Positions 51,609 through 60,696 of a DNA stretch of 64,000 nucleotides are shown here, piece by piece. Below the pieces are notes generated by a model. The model saw nothing but the letters and a program-made list of their open reading frames with translations. It was not told the DNA's origin and did no database searches. The DNA lies in the NCBI GenBank assembly GCA_017617035.1, contig JAFZWV010000026.1:22983-86982 (forward strand), given 5' to 3'. Position numbers and translations under genes: made by a program. Source of the DNA: Bacteroidales bacterium. Lineage in GTDB: Bacteria; Bacteroidota; Bacteroidia; Bacteroidales; UBA932. Positions within the stretch are counted from its first letter, which is position 1. Every line of letters begins with the position of its first letter.

Positions 51609-53438
51609 ATGGAAACTATCGCAGAACAGGACATACAGGAGATGCCGTTGTCGTCTCCTTTCTTCCGCACAAAAGTGGAGCGCTTCCTCGAAGAAAATGG
51701 TCTTCGGTCGGAAGCTCTTGATTTTTATTACACCATTCAGTCTTCAGACGCTTCGATAGTCGCAGGAGCGGGTATCGCAGGCGATGTAATAAAGTGTGTG
51801 GCCGTCTGTCATGCCGCCCGTTCGGAAGGACTTTTGGTCCCGCTTATTTCGCATGTAGTTTCCGAAGCGGCAGCGCGAGGAATTCTCAATCTAAAGGTGT
51901 TCACCAAACCCGAGTATCGTGCAGTATTTGAAAGCCTCGGATTCACGGTTTTGGCAACAGCCCCTCTAGCGGTGTTTATGGAAAACGGCCATGGCCTCGA
52001 GGATTACTGCAGGTATCTGGGCGAACACAAAGCGTCGGCGGTCATAGTGATGAACGCCAACCCGTTCACTCTCGGCCACAAATATCTTGCTGAAGCGGCA
52101 TCCAGGTTCGGTTCAAGATCTGTCGCGGTGATTCCCGTACGCGAGGATGTCTCCGAATTCACATATTACGAGCGCCTGGAGATGATACGCAAAGGCTGTG
52201 AAGGGCTGGCAGAGGTAGTTGAAGGCTCTTCATATCAGATTTCCGCCGAGACCTTCCCCACTTACTTTCTGAAGGATTTGTCCGACGCATCCGAGACCCA
52301 GATGCGCCTCGATATAGATTTGTTCGGCAGACATATAGCCCCGGCACTCGGTGCTTTCGCCCGTTACGTAGGTTCTGAACCCACGGATCCTCTGACAGCA
52401 AGGTACAACGCCTTGATGAAGGAGATACTGCCGGGCTACGGATTAGAGGTGGTGGAGGTTCCGCGATTTGAAGCGGAAGGAGTTGCAGTCAGTGCGGCGC
52501 GCGTGCGCGAGGCGCTCGAGGGCGGCGACTTCGCCTCGGCGGCAGCTCTGACGCCCCCGTCGAGCTACCCGTATCTTCTCGCCGCCCTCGCCGAGCGCGC
52601 CCTGCGCCTCGAACTCGACACACCGCTGAAGCCTGGTCTAGTCGGTCCAGATGGTCCGGGAGCACATAAAGATATGGACTATGCGCTGATGCTCAGGAGC
52701 ATTAAGGCGCTGCGCCCTTTCTGGTCCCGAATGGCTGTTGCAACTGATGCCGACGAACTTCGCCGGCTGGGAATCGAGGCCGAGGAGGCGATGCTCGCCG
52801 CGACCGGCGGTGTAAACACCCACCGCGGCGCCATCTTCGCCCTCGCCCTCGCCCTCAACGCCGTTTCGACCTTACCCACTCACCAGGGCCGTAAAGTGGA
52901 AGCCCTTAATACTCAGGCACTTATCCAAAATCGCCTATCAGAAATCGCGCAGGCGATTTTCGACAAATCCCTGACACACAGAGAGTTACACTTTACACCC
53001 AAATCTCACGGAGAGGAGGCGACTAGCAAATATGGGGTAAAAGGCGCGAGGCAGATGGCACTGGATGGATACAAACCTCTGTTTGAGGACTGGCTGCCGT
53101 ATTATAGAAGTCTCGCCAATGACGAATTGCAGATTCAAAAGACTCTGCTGCGCATAATGTCCACTCTCGACGACACCTGCATCATCCACCGCGTCGGCTA
53201 CGACAGGGCGCAGGAGGTAAAAAAAGATTCCTTCGCTGCGCTCGGAATGACAGCCCCACTGTCATCTCGACCGAGCAATCGGGGCCCCCGCCAATTGCAA
53301 ATTGGTGGGGTGAAGCAAGCGCGTGGAGAGATCTCAAAGCTCTGCTCCCAATTCGCAACCGAAGGCGTATCCCCTGGCGGGGCCGCTGATATGCTTGCAT
53401 TGACACTATTCATAAACTCAATACTAAAAACCAATTAA
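51609..53438 (+). CDS. citCG: fused citrate lyase ligase (CitC) and triphosphoribosyl-dephospho-CoA synthase (CitG), with in-frame repeat
   Basis: Start at the ATG at 51609 (GGGAAG upstream); 609 residues. The N-terminal about 325 residues are CitC: a GNAT-like start (ALDFYYTIQSSD) and a nucleotidyltransferase domain with NPFTLGHKYL. CitC acetylates the prosthetic group using ATP. The C-terminal part (about 330-609) is CitG: LDTPLKPGLVGPDGPGAHKDMDY, GGVNTHRGAIFALAL, SPGGAADMLALTLF, which makes the prosthetic-group precursor from dephospho-CoA and ATP. Residues about 540-576 come from repeat copy B, inserted between LDDTCIIHRVGYDRAQEVKK and the final SPGGAAD helix. Confidence 0.92.
   Translation: METIAEQDIQEMPLSSPFFRTKVERFLEENGLRSEALDFYYTIQSSDASIVAGAGIAGDVIKCVAVCHAARSEGLLVPLISHVVSEAAARGILNLKVFTKPEYRAVFESLGFTVLATAPLAVFMENGHGLEDYCRYLGEHKASAVIVMNANPFTLGHKYLAEAASRFGSRSVAVIPVREDVSEFTYYERLEMIRKGCEGLAEVVEGSSYQISAETFPTYFLKDLSDASETQMRLDIDLFGRHIAPALGAFARYVGSEPTDPLTARYNALMKEILPGYGLEVVEVPRFEAEGVAVSAARVREALEGGDFASAAALTPPSSYPYLLAALAERALRLELDTPLKPGLVGPDGPGAHKDMDYALMLRSIKALRPFWSRMAVATDADELRRLGIEAEEAMLAATGGVNTHRGAIFALALALNAVSTLPTHQGRKVEALNTQALIQNRLSEIAQAIFDKSLTHRELHFTPKSHGEEATSKYGVKGARQMALDGYKPLFEDWLPYYRSLANDELQIQKTLLRIMSTLDDTCIIHRVGYDRAQEVKKDSFAALGMTAPLSSRPSNRGPRQLQIGGVKQARGEISKLCSQFATEGVSPGGAADMLALTLFINSILKTN
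53226..53335 (-). repeat. protein-coding palindromic repeat, copy B (in citCG)
   Basis: Same element as copy A but inverted relative to the gene, so the opposite strand of the element is translated, again about 37 codons without a stop (DSFAALGMTAPLSSRPSNRG and onward). It differs from copy A at 8 of 108 positions; four of these are in the loop of the second palindrome. Confidence 0.92.
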
Positions 53439-53444
53439 CTTATT

Positions 53445-55679
53445 ATGGTAGAACTTATCGAACACGGTGTTTACCTTCTTGATGGCAAGACCATCTCGGA
53501 AACCGCTCCTCTGTCGCCCGACGAGGCTCGCGAAAACACCATCGCCTACGGAATCCTGAGGGCTCACGACGTAGACAATTCCAAGGGCAACAAACTTCGC
53601 ATCCGTTTCGATGCGATGGCATCGCACGACATTACTTACGTAGGCATCATCCAGACCGCCCGCGCGAGCGGCCTCGACACCTTCCCCATTCCCTACGCAA
53701 TGACTAACTGCCACAACTCGCTATGTGCAGTCGGCGGTACGATCAACGAAGACGACCATGTCTTCGGCCTCAGCGCAGCCAAGAAGTACGGCGGAATCTA
53801 TGTGCCTGCAAACCAGGCTGTTATCCACCAGTACGTAAGGGAGAAACTCTCCGGCTGCGGCCGCATGGTCCTCGGCTCCGACTCCCACACCCGCTATGGC
53901 TCTCTCGGCTGCATGGGCGTTGGCGAAGGCGGCGGCGAGCTCGTCAAGCAGCTCCTCAAGAACACCTGGGACATCAACGCTCCCGAGGTCGTTCTCGTCT
54001 GGCTCGAAGGCAAGCCCAAGCATGGCGTAGGCCCTCATGACGTGGCGATCAGCCTCGTCAAGGCCGTATTCGAATCCGGCTTCGTAAAGAACAAGGTGCT
54101 CGAATTCGCAGGCCCTGGAGTAAAGGAACTCCCCATCGACTTCCGTAACGGCATCGACGTGATGACTACCGAGACTACCTGCCTCAGCTCCATCTGGATC
54201 ACCGACGAAGAGGTCAAGCACTACTTCGACATCCACGAGCGTCCGGAAGCATTCAAGGAGCTCAAGCCCGGCAAGATCGCATACTACGACAGCATGATCA
54301 GGATCGATCTCAGCACCCAGGAGTGTATGATCGCCCTCCCCTTCCATCCGAGCAACGCTTACACCATCCACGAACTCCAGGCCGATCCCGAAGGCATTCT
54401 CAGGGCAGTCGAGGAAGACACCCGCAAGCGCTTCGGCGACAAGGTCCAGGTTGACCTCGTCAGCAAAATTAAAGACGGCAAGGTCGTAGCAGACCAGGCC
54501 CTCATAGCCGGTTGCTCCGGCGGTACCTACGACAACCTCGCCGAGGCCGCCTCTATCCTCAAGGGCAAGACTATCGGCAACGACTACTTTACCATGAGCT
54601 GCTACCCGCAGTCCACTCCGGTTTACCTGGCAACCACCCGTGACCATATCGCCGAGGAACTGCTCGAGGCCGGCGTTGTAATCAAGCCCGCCTTCTGCGG
54701 ACCTTGCTTCGGCGCAGGCGACGTACCCGCCAACAACGGCTTCTCCATCCGCCACACTACCCGCAACTTCCCTAACCGTGAGGGCTCCAAGCCCGGCCAG
54801 GGCCAGATTTCGCTCGTATCGCTGATGGACGCACGTTCTATCGCAGCTACAGCAGCCAACGGCGGAGTTCTTACCGCCGCGACCGATATCGAGTACACCG
54901 ACAACCATGCCCCTTACAAGTTCGACGGCCGAATCTACAAAAGCCGCTGCTACGACGGCTTCGGCAAGGCCGATCTCAGCGTGGAGCTTCGCTATGGACC
55001 TAACATCAAGGACTGGCCGACCATGTACCCGATGGAGGAGAACATGCTCCTCGAGCTGGCCGCGGTCATCCATGACCCCGTGACGACCACCGACGAGCTC
55101 ATCCCGTCCGGCGAGACCTCGAGCTACCGCTCGAATCCGCTGAAACTCAGCGAGTTCGCACTCAGCCGCAGGGTGCCCGAATACGTAGGCCTTTCGAAGG
55201 CCATCCAGGCTCAGGACCTCGACCGCAGGGCAGGCAAACTGTCCGACAAATTGGCTGCGGCCCTTAAGGCGGTCGGAGCAAGCGCCGGCAACACCTCGCT
55301 AGGCTCCTGCGTCTTCGCGAACAAGCCCGGCGACGGCTCCGCCCGTGAGCAGGCCGCTTCCTGCCAGAAGGTTCTCGGCGGCGACGCCAACATCTGCTTC
55401 GAATACGCTACCAAGCGCTACCGCTCGAACTGCATCAACTGGGGTATCGTCCCGTTCACCATCGCACCCGATACCAAGTTTGACTATGAGCCCGGCGACT
55501 ACGTGTTTGTTCCCGGTATTCGCAAGGCTATCCTCGAAGGCAAGGAGGAGATTGACGCACAGGTCATCACAAAGAACGGCGTAAAACCGCTCCACCTCTT
55601 CTTCCAGAACCTCACCGCCGACGAAAGGCAAATCCTAGCCGACGGATGTCTCATGAATTATTACAAAAACCGCAAATAA
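53445..55679 (+). CDS. aconitate hydratase
   Basis: Protein of 744 residues of the aconitase type common in Bacteroidota. The [4Fe-4S] region includes [15 protein letters not shown] and [13 protein letters not shown], and [16 protein letters not shown] and [22 protein letters not shown] form the active site. It isomerises citrate to isocitrate. It lies 6 bases after the citCG stop and overlaps icd by one base, so it belongs to the same operon as citrate lyase. Confidence 0.9.
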   Translation: MVELIEHGVYLLDGKTISETAPLSPDEARENTIAYGILRAHDVDNSKGNKLRIRFDAMASHDITYVGIIQTARASGLDTFPIPYAMTNCHNSLCAVGGTINEDDHVFGLSAAKKYGGIYVPANQAVIHQYVREKLSGCGRMVLGSDSHTRYGSLGCMGVGEGGGELVKQLLKNTWDINAPEVVLVWLEGKPKHGVGPHDVAISLVKAVFESGFVKNKVLEFAGPGVKELPIDFRNGIDVMTTETTCLSSIWITDEEVKHYFDIHERPEAFKELKPGKIAYYDSMIRIDLSTQECMIALPFHPSNAYTIHELQADPEGILRAVEEDTRKRFGDKVQVDLVSKIKDGKVVADQALIAGCSGGTYDNLAEAASILKGKTIGNDYFTMSCYPQSTPVYLATTRDHIAEELLEAGVVIKPAFCGPCFGAGDVPANNGFSIRHTTRNFPNREGSKPGQGQISLVSLMDARSIAATAANGGVLTAATDIEYTDNHAPYKFDGRIYKSRCYDGFGKADLSVELRYGPNIKDWPTMYPMEENMLLELAAVIHDPVTTTDELIPSGETSSYRSNPLKLSEFALSRRVPEYVGLSKAIQAQDLDRRAGKLSDKLAAALKAVGASAGNTSLGSCVFANKPGDGSAREQAASCQKVLGGDANICFEYATKRYRSNCINWGIVPFTIAPDTKFDYEPGDYVFVPGIRKAILEGKEEIDAQVITKNGVKPLHLFFQNLTADERQILADGCLMNYYKNRK

Positions 55680-56890
55680 TGAAAAAGATTGCTATGACAA
55701 CGCCGCTCGTCGAAATGGACGGCGACGAGATGACCAGGATCCTCTGGAAGATGATAAAGGATGAACTCATCCTCCCCTTCGTGGACCTGAAAACAGAATA
55801 CTATGACCTGGGACTTCCCAACCGCGACGCAACCGCCGATCAGGTAACTCTCGATGCGGCACTCGCTACCAAGAAATACGGCGTTGGCGTAAAGTGCGCC
55901 ACCATCACCCCTAACGCCCAGCGCATGGAGGAGTACAAGCTCCACCAGATGTGGAAGAGCCCGAACGGCACTATCCGTTCGACCCTCGACGGTACTGTCT
56001 TCCGCACCCCTATCACTATCCCTTCAATCCACCCGGCAGTAAAGTTCTGGAAGAAACCCATCACCATCGCCCGTCATGCCTATGGCGACGTCTACCGCGA
56101 TGTTGAGATCCAGGCCACCGAGCCCGGTATCGCAAAGCTCGTCTTCGAAGGCGTTTCCGGAAAGAAGGAGGAAATGATAGTCCATGAATTCAAGGGCCCC
56201 GGCGTCCTCGAAGGCATGCACAACACCGACAAGTCGATCCGCAGCTTCGCCCATTCATGCTTCCAGTTCGCCCTCAGCCTCAAGCAGGACATCTGGTTCG
56301 CAACCAAGGACACCATCTCCAAGAAATACGACGGCCGCTTCAAGGCCATCTTCGAGGAGGTATTCGAAGCCGAATACAAGGACAAGTTCAAGGAGGCCGG
56401 AATCGAGTACTTCTACACCCTCATCGACGACGCAGTCGCTCGCGTTATGCGCAGCGAGGGCGGATTCATCTGGGCCTGCAAGAACTACGACGGCGACGTG
56501 ATGTCCGACATGGTCTCGACCGCATTCGGATCGCTCGCAATGATGACCTCGGTTCTCGTCAGCCCCGACGGCAAGTATGAGTACGAGGCCGCACATGGCA
56601 CCGTTACCCGTCACTACTACAAGTATCTCCAGGGCGAGGAGACTTCCACTAACCCCATCGCAACCATCTTTGCATGGAGCGGCGCATTCCGCAAGAGGGG
56701 CGAGATGGACAACCTTCCCGAACTGATCAACTACGCCGACCAGCTCGAAGGCGCCTGCCTCGACACCCTCAACGACGGCCTCGCAACCAAGGACCTCGTG
56801 AACCTGATGGAGGGCATCACCCCCACCCAGCTCAGCTCGGCCCAGTTCCTCAAGGCAATCCGCGAAAGACTCGAAAAGCGTTTGGCATAA
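55679..56890 (+). CDS. icd: NADP-dependent isocitrate dehydrogenase
   Basis: Start at the ATG at 55679 (TAATG junction with the aconitase stop); 403 residues, as in the eukaryotic-like dimeric class. [37 protein letters not shown] and [25 protein letters not shown] are characteristic; the last segment contacts NADP. It oxidises isocitrate to 2-oxoglutarate and supplies NADPH and the glutamate precursor. Confidence 0.95.
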   Translation: MKKIAMTTPLVEMDGDEMTRILWKMIKDELILPFVDLKTEYYDLGLPNRDATADQVTLDAALATKKYGVGVKCATITPNAQRMEEYKLHQMWKSPNGTIRSTLDGTVFRTPITIPSIHPAVKFWKKPITIARHAYGDVYRDVEIQATEPGIAKLVFEGVSGKKEEMIVHEFKGPGVLEGMHNTDKSIRSFAHSCFQFALSLKQDIWFATKDTISKKYDGRFKAIFEEVFEAEYKDKFKEAGIEYFYTLIDDAVARVMRSEGGFIWACKNYDGDVMSDMVSTAFGSLAMMTSVLVSPDGKYEYEAAHGTVTRHYYKYLQGEETSTNPIATIFAWSGAFRKRGEMDNLPELINYADQLEGACLDTLNDGLATKDLVNLMEGITPTQLSSAQFLKAIRERLEKRLA

Positions 56891-56895
56891 TTTGC

Positions 56896-56903
56896 TATAT
56901 TTG
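56896..56903 (+). promoter_or_regulatory. -7 box TATATTTG for aspA
   Basis: TATATTTG, 23 bases before the aspA ATG, so aspA can be transcribed apart from the citrate genes. Confidence 0.45.
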
Positions 56904-56926
56904 CAATAGGCTAACAACTGTTTATT

Positions 56927-58339
56927 ATGTCCGAAATCAAGTATAGGGTCGAATCAGACCTCCTCGGCGAACTCAAGGTTCCCGCAGACGCCTACTACGG
57001 CGTACAGACTCAAAGAGCCTTAGACAATTACAAGATCTCGACGACGCACATGCGCGATTATCCCGAATACATAATCGCGATTGCATACGTAAAGATGGCG
57101 GCTGCCGAAGCCAATGCCCGCCTGGGCGTGCTCGACCGTAAGATTGCAGACGCAATTGTAGAGGCCTGCAAGGAGATTGTAGACGGCAAGTTCCACGACC
57201 AGTTCCCTGTCGACATGATGCAGGGCGGCGCCGGAACTTCGGTGAACATGAACGCCAACGAAGTCATCGCCAACCGTGCCCTCGAACTCATGGGACATAA
57301 GAAGGGCGAGTACCAGTTCTGCTCTCCCAACGACCATGTCAACTGCGCGCAGTCGACCAACGACGCCTATCCGACTGCCTTCCGCTACACCTTCGTCAGG
57401 ATGGACCGCAAGCTTCAGGAGTCCCTCAAGGCCCTGATCGAGGCGTTCCGCGCGAAGGGCGAAGAGTTCGCAAGCATCATCAAGATGGGCCGCACGCAGC
57501 TCCAGGACGCCGTTCCCATGACATCGGGTCAGGAATTCAAGGCCTTCGCCGACAACCTGGAGGAGGAGATCGCAAACCTTACGCGCAACGCCGTTCTTCT
57601 CAAGGAAATCAACATGGGCGGCACCGCCATCGGAACCGGCCTCAACGCCGTTCCCGGCTTCGCTGAGCTCTGCACAAAGCTCCTGTCGGAATTCTCGGGC
57701 GACGAGTTTTCCGTCGCGGCCGACCTCGTAGAGGCGACCCCTGATACGGGCGCATACGTGAGCTATTCTGCCGCACTCAAGAGGCTCGCAGTGAAACTGT
57801 CGAAGACCTGCAACGACCTCAGGCTCCTGGCCTCCGGTCCGCGCTGCGGTCTTGGAGAGATCAACCTCCCGCCCATGGCCCCGGGCTCTTCTATCATGCC
57901 CGGCAAGGTGAACCCCGTCATCCCTGAGGTAACCAACCAGGTTTGCTTCAAGGTCATCGGAAACGACACCTGCGTGACTTTCGCCGCCGAGGCCGGCCAG
58001 CTCCAGCTCAACGTCATGGAACCCGTCATCGCCCAGAGCATACTCGAGAGCCAGACCTGGCTCATGCATGCCATGGACACCCTCCGCGTGAAGTGCATCA
58101 ACGGCATTACGGTCAACGCCGAGCATTGCTACAAGATGGTCAAGAACTCCATCGGAATCGTCACAGCCCTCAACCCGTACATCGGCTACAAGGCCTCTAC
58201 AAAGGTCGCCAAGGAAGCCCTTGAGACAGGCGGCAGCGTCTACGATCTCGTTCTGGAGCACGGCTACATGTCAAAGGAAAAACTCGACGAAGCCCTCGAC
58301 CCTAAGGCGATGACCGCTTCGCACGAACTTTTGAAATAA
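56927..58339 (+). CDS. aspA: aspartate ammonia-lyase
   Basis: Protein of 470 residues of the fumarase/aspartase superfamily. The catalytic loop [28 protein letters not shown] has the aspartase-type IPEV...[11 protein letters not shown] continuation rather than the fumarase one, although Gly replaces the usual Ala in [23 protein letters not shown] and the closing [15 protein letters not shown] also point to AspA. It converts aspartate to fumarate and ammonia, feeding fumarate respiration. Confidence 0.9.
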   Translation: MSEIKYRVESDLLGELKVPADAYYGVQTQRALDNYKISTTHMRDYPEYIIAIAYVKMAAAEANARLGVLDRKIADAIVEACKEIVDGKFHDQFPVDMMQGGAGTSVNMNANEVIANRALELMGHKKGEYQFCSPNDHVNCAQSTNDAYPTAFRYTFVRMDRKLQESLKALIEAFRAKGEEFASIIKMGRTQLQDAVPMTSGQEFKAFADNLEEEIANLTRNAVLLKEINMGGTAIGTGLNAVPGFAELCTKLLSEFSGDEFSVAADLVEATPDTGAYVSYSAALKRLAVKLSKTCNDLRLLASGPRCGLGEINLPPMAPGSSIMPGKVNPVIPEVTNQVCFKVIGNDTCVTFAAEAGQLQLNVMEPVIAQSILESQTWLMHAMDTLRVKCINGITVNAEHCYKMVKNSIGIVTALNPYIGYKASTKVAKEALETGGSVYDLVLEHGYMSKEKLDEALDPKAMTASHELLK

Positions 58340-58347
58340 TTTTTTCA

Positions 58348-58377
58348 GTTACTTTGCCCCCGCGGGGGCAAAGTAAC
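58348..58377. repeat. perfect 30-base palindrome after aspA
   Basis: GTTACTTTGCCCCCG and its exact complement form a perfect palindrome 8 bases after the aspA stop and just before the TPP riboswitch. It may terminate aspA transcription, but no long T run follows; a protein-binding site is the alternative. Confidence 0.6.
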
Positions 58378-58383
58378 CATATT

Positions 58384-58453
58384 TTCGGGGTACTCCGCAA
58401 GGAGTTGAGAGAGTCCCATTGAACCTGACGCGGCCAATACCGCCGTAGGAAAG
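58384..58453 (+). promoter_or_regulatory. TPP riboswitch (THI element)
   Basis: All parts of the thiamin pyrophosphate aptamer are visible: the ACTCC-GCAA-GGAGT hairpin, TTGAGAGAGTCCC, the invariant TGAACCTGA, GCGG-CCAATA-CCGC, and the closing CGTAGGAAAG. P1 pairs TTTTC (about 58382-58386) with GAAAG (58448-58452). The AGGAAAG in P1 is also the ribosome binding site of the gene starting at 58460, so TPP binding should block translation directly. Confidence 0.93.
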
Positions 58454-58459
58454 TAGAAT

Positions 58460-60673
58460 ATGAACTCATCATTACTTATTGCTGCACTTGCAGCGCTCGG
58501 CGCATTCGCGCCAACAGATTCACTCAAAACAGAACGTATAGACAGCGTTGTGGTCTCATCAGGCTGGGCGCGCTATGAAACTCCCGTTACGCAGACTAGA
58601 GTCGGGAGTCTCGAACTTGCCAACTCAAGTCCTATTAATTCCCTTCCGATGACGCTTTCATTGCAGCCTTCCGTAGTAACGACGAATGAAGGCGGAACCG
58701 GACTGGGTTATTCTAAAATGACAGTTCGCGGATCGAAGGGAACGCAAATCAATGTTACTCTAAACGGAATTACACTTAATGATTCCGAGTCCCAGGAGGT
58801 ATTCTGGGTGAATATCCCGTCCCTTTCGAGGATACTCTCATCGGCTCAGTTACAGCGCGGCCTTGGAACTTCTGTCAGCGGACCGGGAGCATTCGGTGCG
58901 AGCCTCAATCTGGAGGAGGACAAGTGGGATCTTGGACGTTCGGCAATAATCGATTTCTCTTATGGATCGTTCAATACATCCTCGACTACGATTTCCCTCG
59001 ATACCGGCGTGTCGAAGAAAGGCTTCAGGGCCTATGGCGCATATTCGAGAGGAATCACCGACGGTTATATCAGAAATGCTTTCGGCAATGTCCAGTCTGC
59101 CTTCACAAAACTCAGTTGGACCGGACGGTATGATGATGTATCCCTTACCTGGCTTATGGGCGACCAGCATACCGGTATAACCTGGAATGGAATATCAAAA
59201 GCTGATCTGGCTATCGACAGGACCTACAACAGCGCAGGGCAATACAAAGACTCGGAGGGTAACATCGTTTACTACCCCAATGAAACCGACAACTATACTC
59301 AGCACCATCTTCAGTTGAAATATCACCACCGCTGGGGTCTTAAACTCCACTGGACTTCTGTCCTGAACTGGACCAGAGGCAATGGCTATTACGAACAGTA
59401 TAAGACAGGGAAAAAGTTCAAGGCCTATGGATTCGGCTCTTCCGATGTTGCAGACCCTTCCGCAAAGAGCGATTTCATCATCAACAAATCGATGAGCAAC
59501 GATTACTTCGTAGTGAAATCGGATTTAAAATATTTCGGAGACCGGAGCATCTTATCCGGAGGAGTCTACCTTTCCGCTTTTGACGGTCTTCATTTCGGCG
59601 ACGTAATATGGAATAAGGAACTAGGCCAGGTATCGAATCACCAGTGGTATCTGAACGAGGGCCTTAAAAAGGAAGCGAATGTCTGGGCACGCGCAGAGTA
59701 CACGCCTGTCCCGGCTGTGAACGCCTACGTTGACCTACAATACAGAGGAATACTCCACTCCATGAACGGCATCGACGACGAGTTCAGCGACATGACCTGG
59801 GACGGCGGATGGTCGTTCTTCAATCCGCGCGCCGGGCTCACCTGGGCCCCCATACGCGGCCACAAAACCTACGCGTTCGTAGCCCTGGGCCACCGTGAGC
59901 CCGGCCGCTCCGACATCAAGGAAATAATCGAGACGAACAACGCTGCCGGCACTTCGCTCGAAATCAAGCCTGAAAAGATGGTCGACACCGAGATTGGCTA
60001 CGAATACCATGGCCGCTTCGCCAAGGCCTCCGCCAATATCTACCTGATGGAGTACAAGGACATGCTCCTCGAAACCGGGAAACTCACCGACTCCGGCTAC
60101 GCTATAAAGGAGAATGTCCCCCGCAGCTGGCGGCGCGGAATAGAACTCGCTGCAGCCTGGAACCCGTTCAGTAGGATCACCCTTGAGGGCAACGCAACCT
60201 TCAGCGTCAACCAGATCAAGGACTACACTGCATACTACGAAGAATACGACAATATCGACGACTGGAACTTCGTAGGACAATACCAGGAACACTTCGATAA
60301 AACCACTATGCTGATGTCCCCGTCCGTAGTCGCCATGGCCCGCGCCACATGGAGAACTTTCCTGGGACTTAACCTTTCCGCCGATCTTAAATTCGTTGGC
60401 AAACAATACTGGGACAACACCGCCAGCGAAGATCGCTGCCTGCCGGCATACACGGTTGCCAATGCTTCAGCCAGCTACACCTTCTACCTTGGCAGGATGG
60501 GAGGCCTGACTTTGGGTCTCTATTTCGGCAACCTCTTCAACCGCATGTACGAAGCCGACGCTTGGGTCTACCGCGCCCACTTCCGTGGGGGCTCGCAGGA
60601 ATGGTACCAGGAAGAAGGACTCTTCCCGCAGGCTCCATTCAACTGCATGTTCCGAGTTTCTTTGAGTATGTAG
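58460..60673 (+). CDS. TonB-dependent receptor under TPP riboswitch, probable thiamin transporter
   Basis: Protein of 737 residues with a short signal (MNSSLLIAALAALGAFA). A TonB-box-like stretch (IDSVVVSSGWARYETPV), plug domain about 30-160 (YSKMTVRGSKGTQINVTLNGITLNDSESQEVFW) and a 22-strand-type barrel ending in FRVSLSM follow. It lacks the carboxypeptidase-like domain of SusC, as usual for vitamin/metal receptors. Control by a TPP riboswitch is the main evidence for thiamin or a thiamin precursor as ligand; the same arrangement is known in Bacteroides. Confidence 0.9.
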   Translation: MNSSLLIAALAALGAFAPTDSLKTERIDSVVVSSGWARYETPVTQTRVGSLELANSSPINSLPMTLSLQPSVVTTNEGGTGLGYSKMTVRGSKGTQINVTLNGITLNDSESQEVFWVNIPSLSRILSSAQLQRGLGTSVSGPGAFGASLNLEEDKWDLGRSAIIDFSYGSFNTSSTTISLDTGVSKKGFRAYGAYSRGITDGYIRNAFGNVQSAFTKLSWTGRYDDVSLTWLMGDQHTGITWNGISKADLAIDRTYNSAGQYKDSEGNIVYYPNETDNYTQHHLQLKYHHRWGLKLHWTSVLNWTRGNGYYEQYKTGKKFKAYGFGSSDVADPSAKSDFIINKSMSNDYFVVKSDLKYFGDRSILSGGVYLSAFDGLHFGDVIWNKELGQVSNHQWYLNEGLKKEANVWARAEYTPVPAVNAYVDLQYRGILHSMNGIDDEFSDMTWDGGWSFFNPRAGLTWAPIRGHKTYAFVALGHREPGRSDIKEIIETNNAAGTSLEIKPEKMVDTEIGYEYHGRFAKASANIYLMEYKDMLLETGKLTDSGYAIKENVPRSWRRGIELAAAWNPFSRITLEGNATFSVNQIKDYTAYYEEYDNIDDWNFVGQYQEHFDKTTMLMSPSVVAMARATWRTFLGLNLSADLKFVGKQYWDNTASEDRCLPAYTVANASASYTFYLGRMGGLTLGLYFGNLFNRMYEADAWVYRAHFRGGSQEWYQEEGLFPQAPFNCMFRVSLSM

Positions 60674-60696
60674 CAGATTTTCCGTAATTTAGCAAC

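Noticed and set aside
53721-55073. 450-residue minus-strand frame
   Set aside because: It is antisense to aconitase, which has conserved Fe-S motifs.
57020-58261. 413-residue minus-strand frame
   Set aside because: It is antisense to aspA.
56927-58339. Fumarase C as an alternative for the aspartase gene
   Set aside because: The catalytic loop continues as [17 protein letters not shown], the aspartase pattern, rather than the TQCEA pattern of fumarase C, although the MPGK residues alone would fit fumarase.
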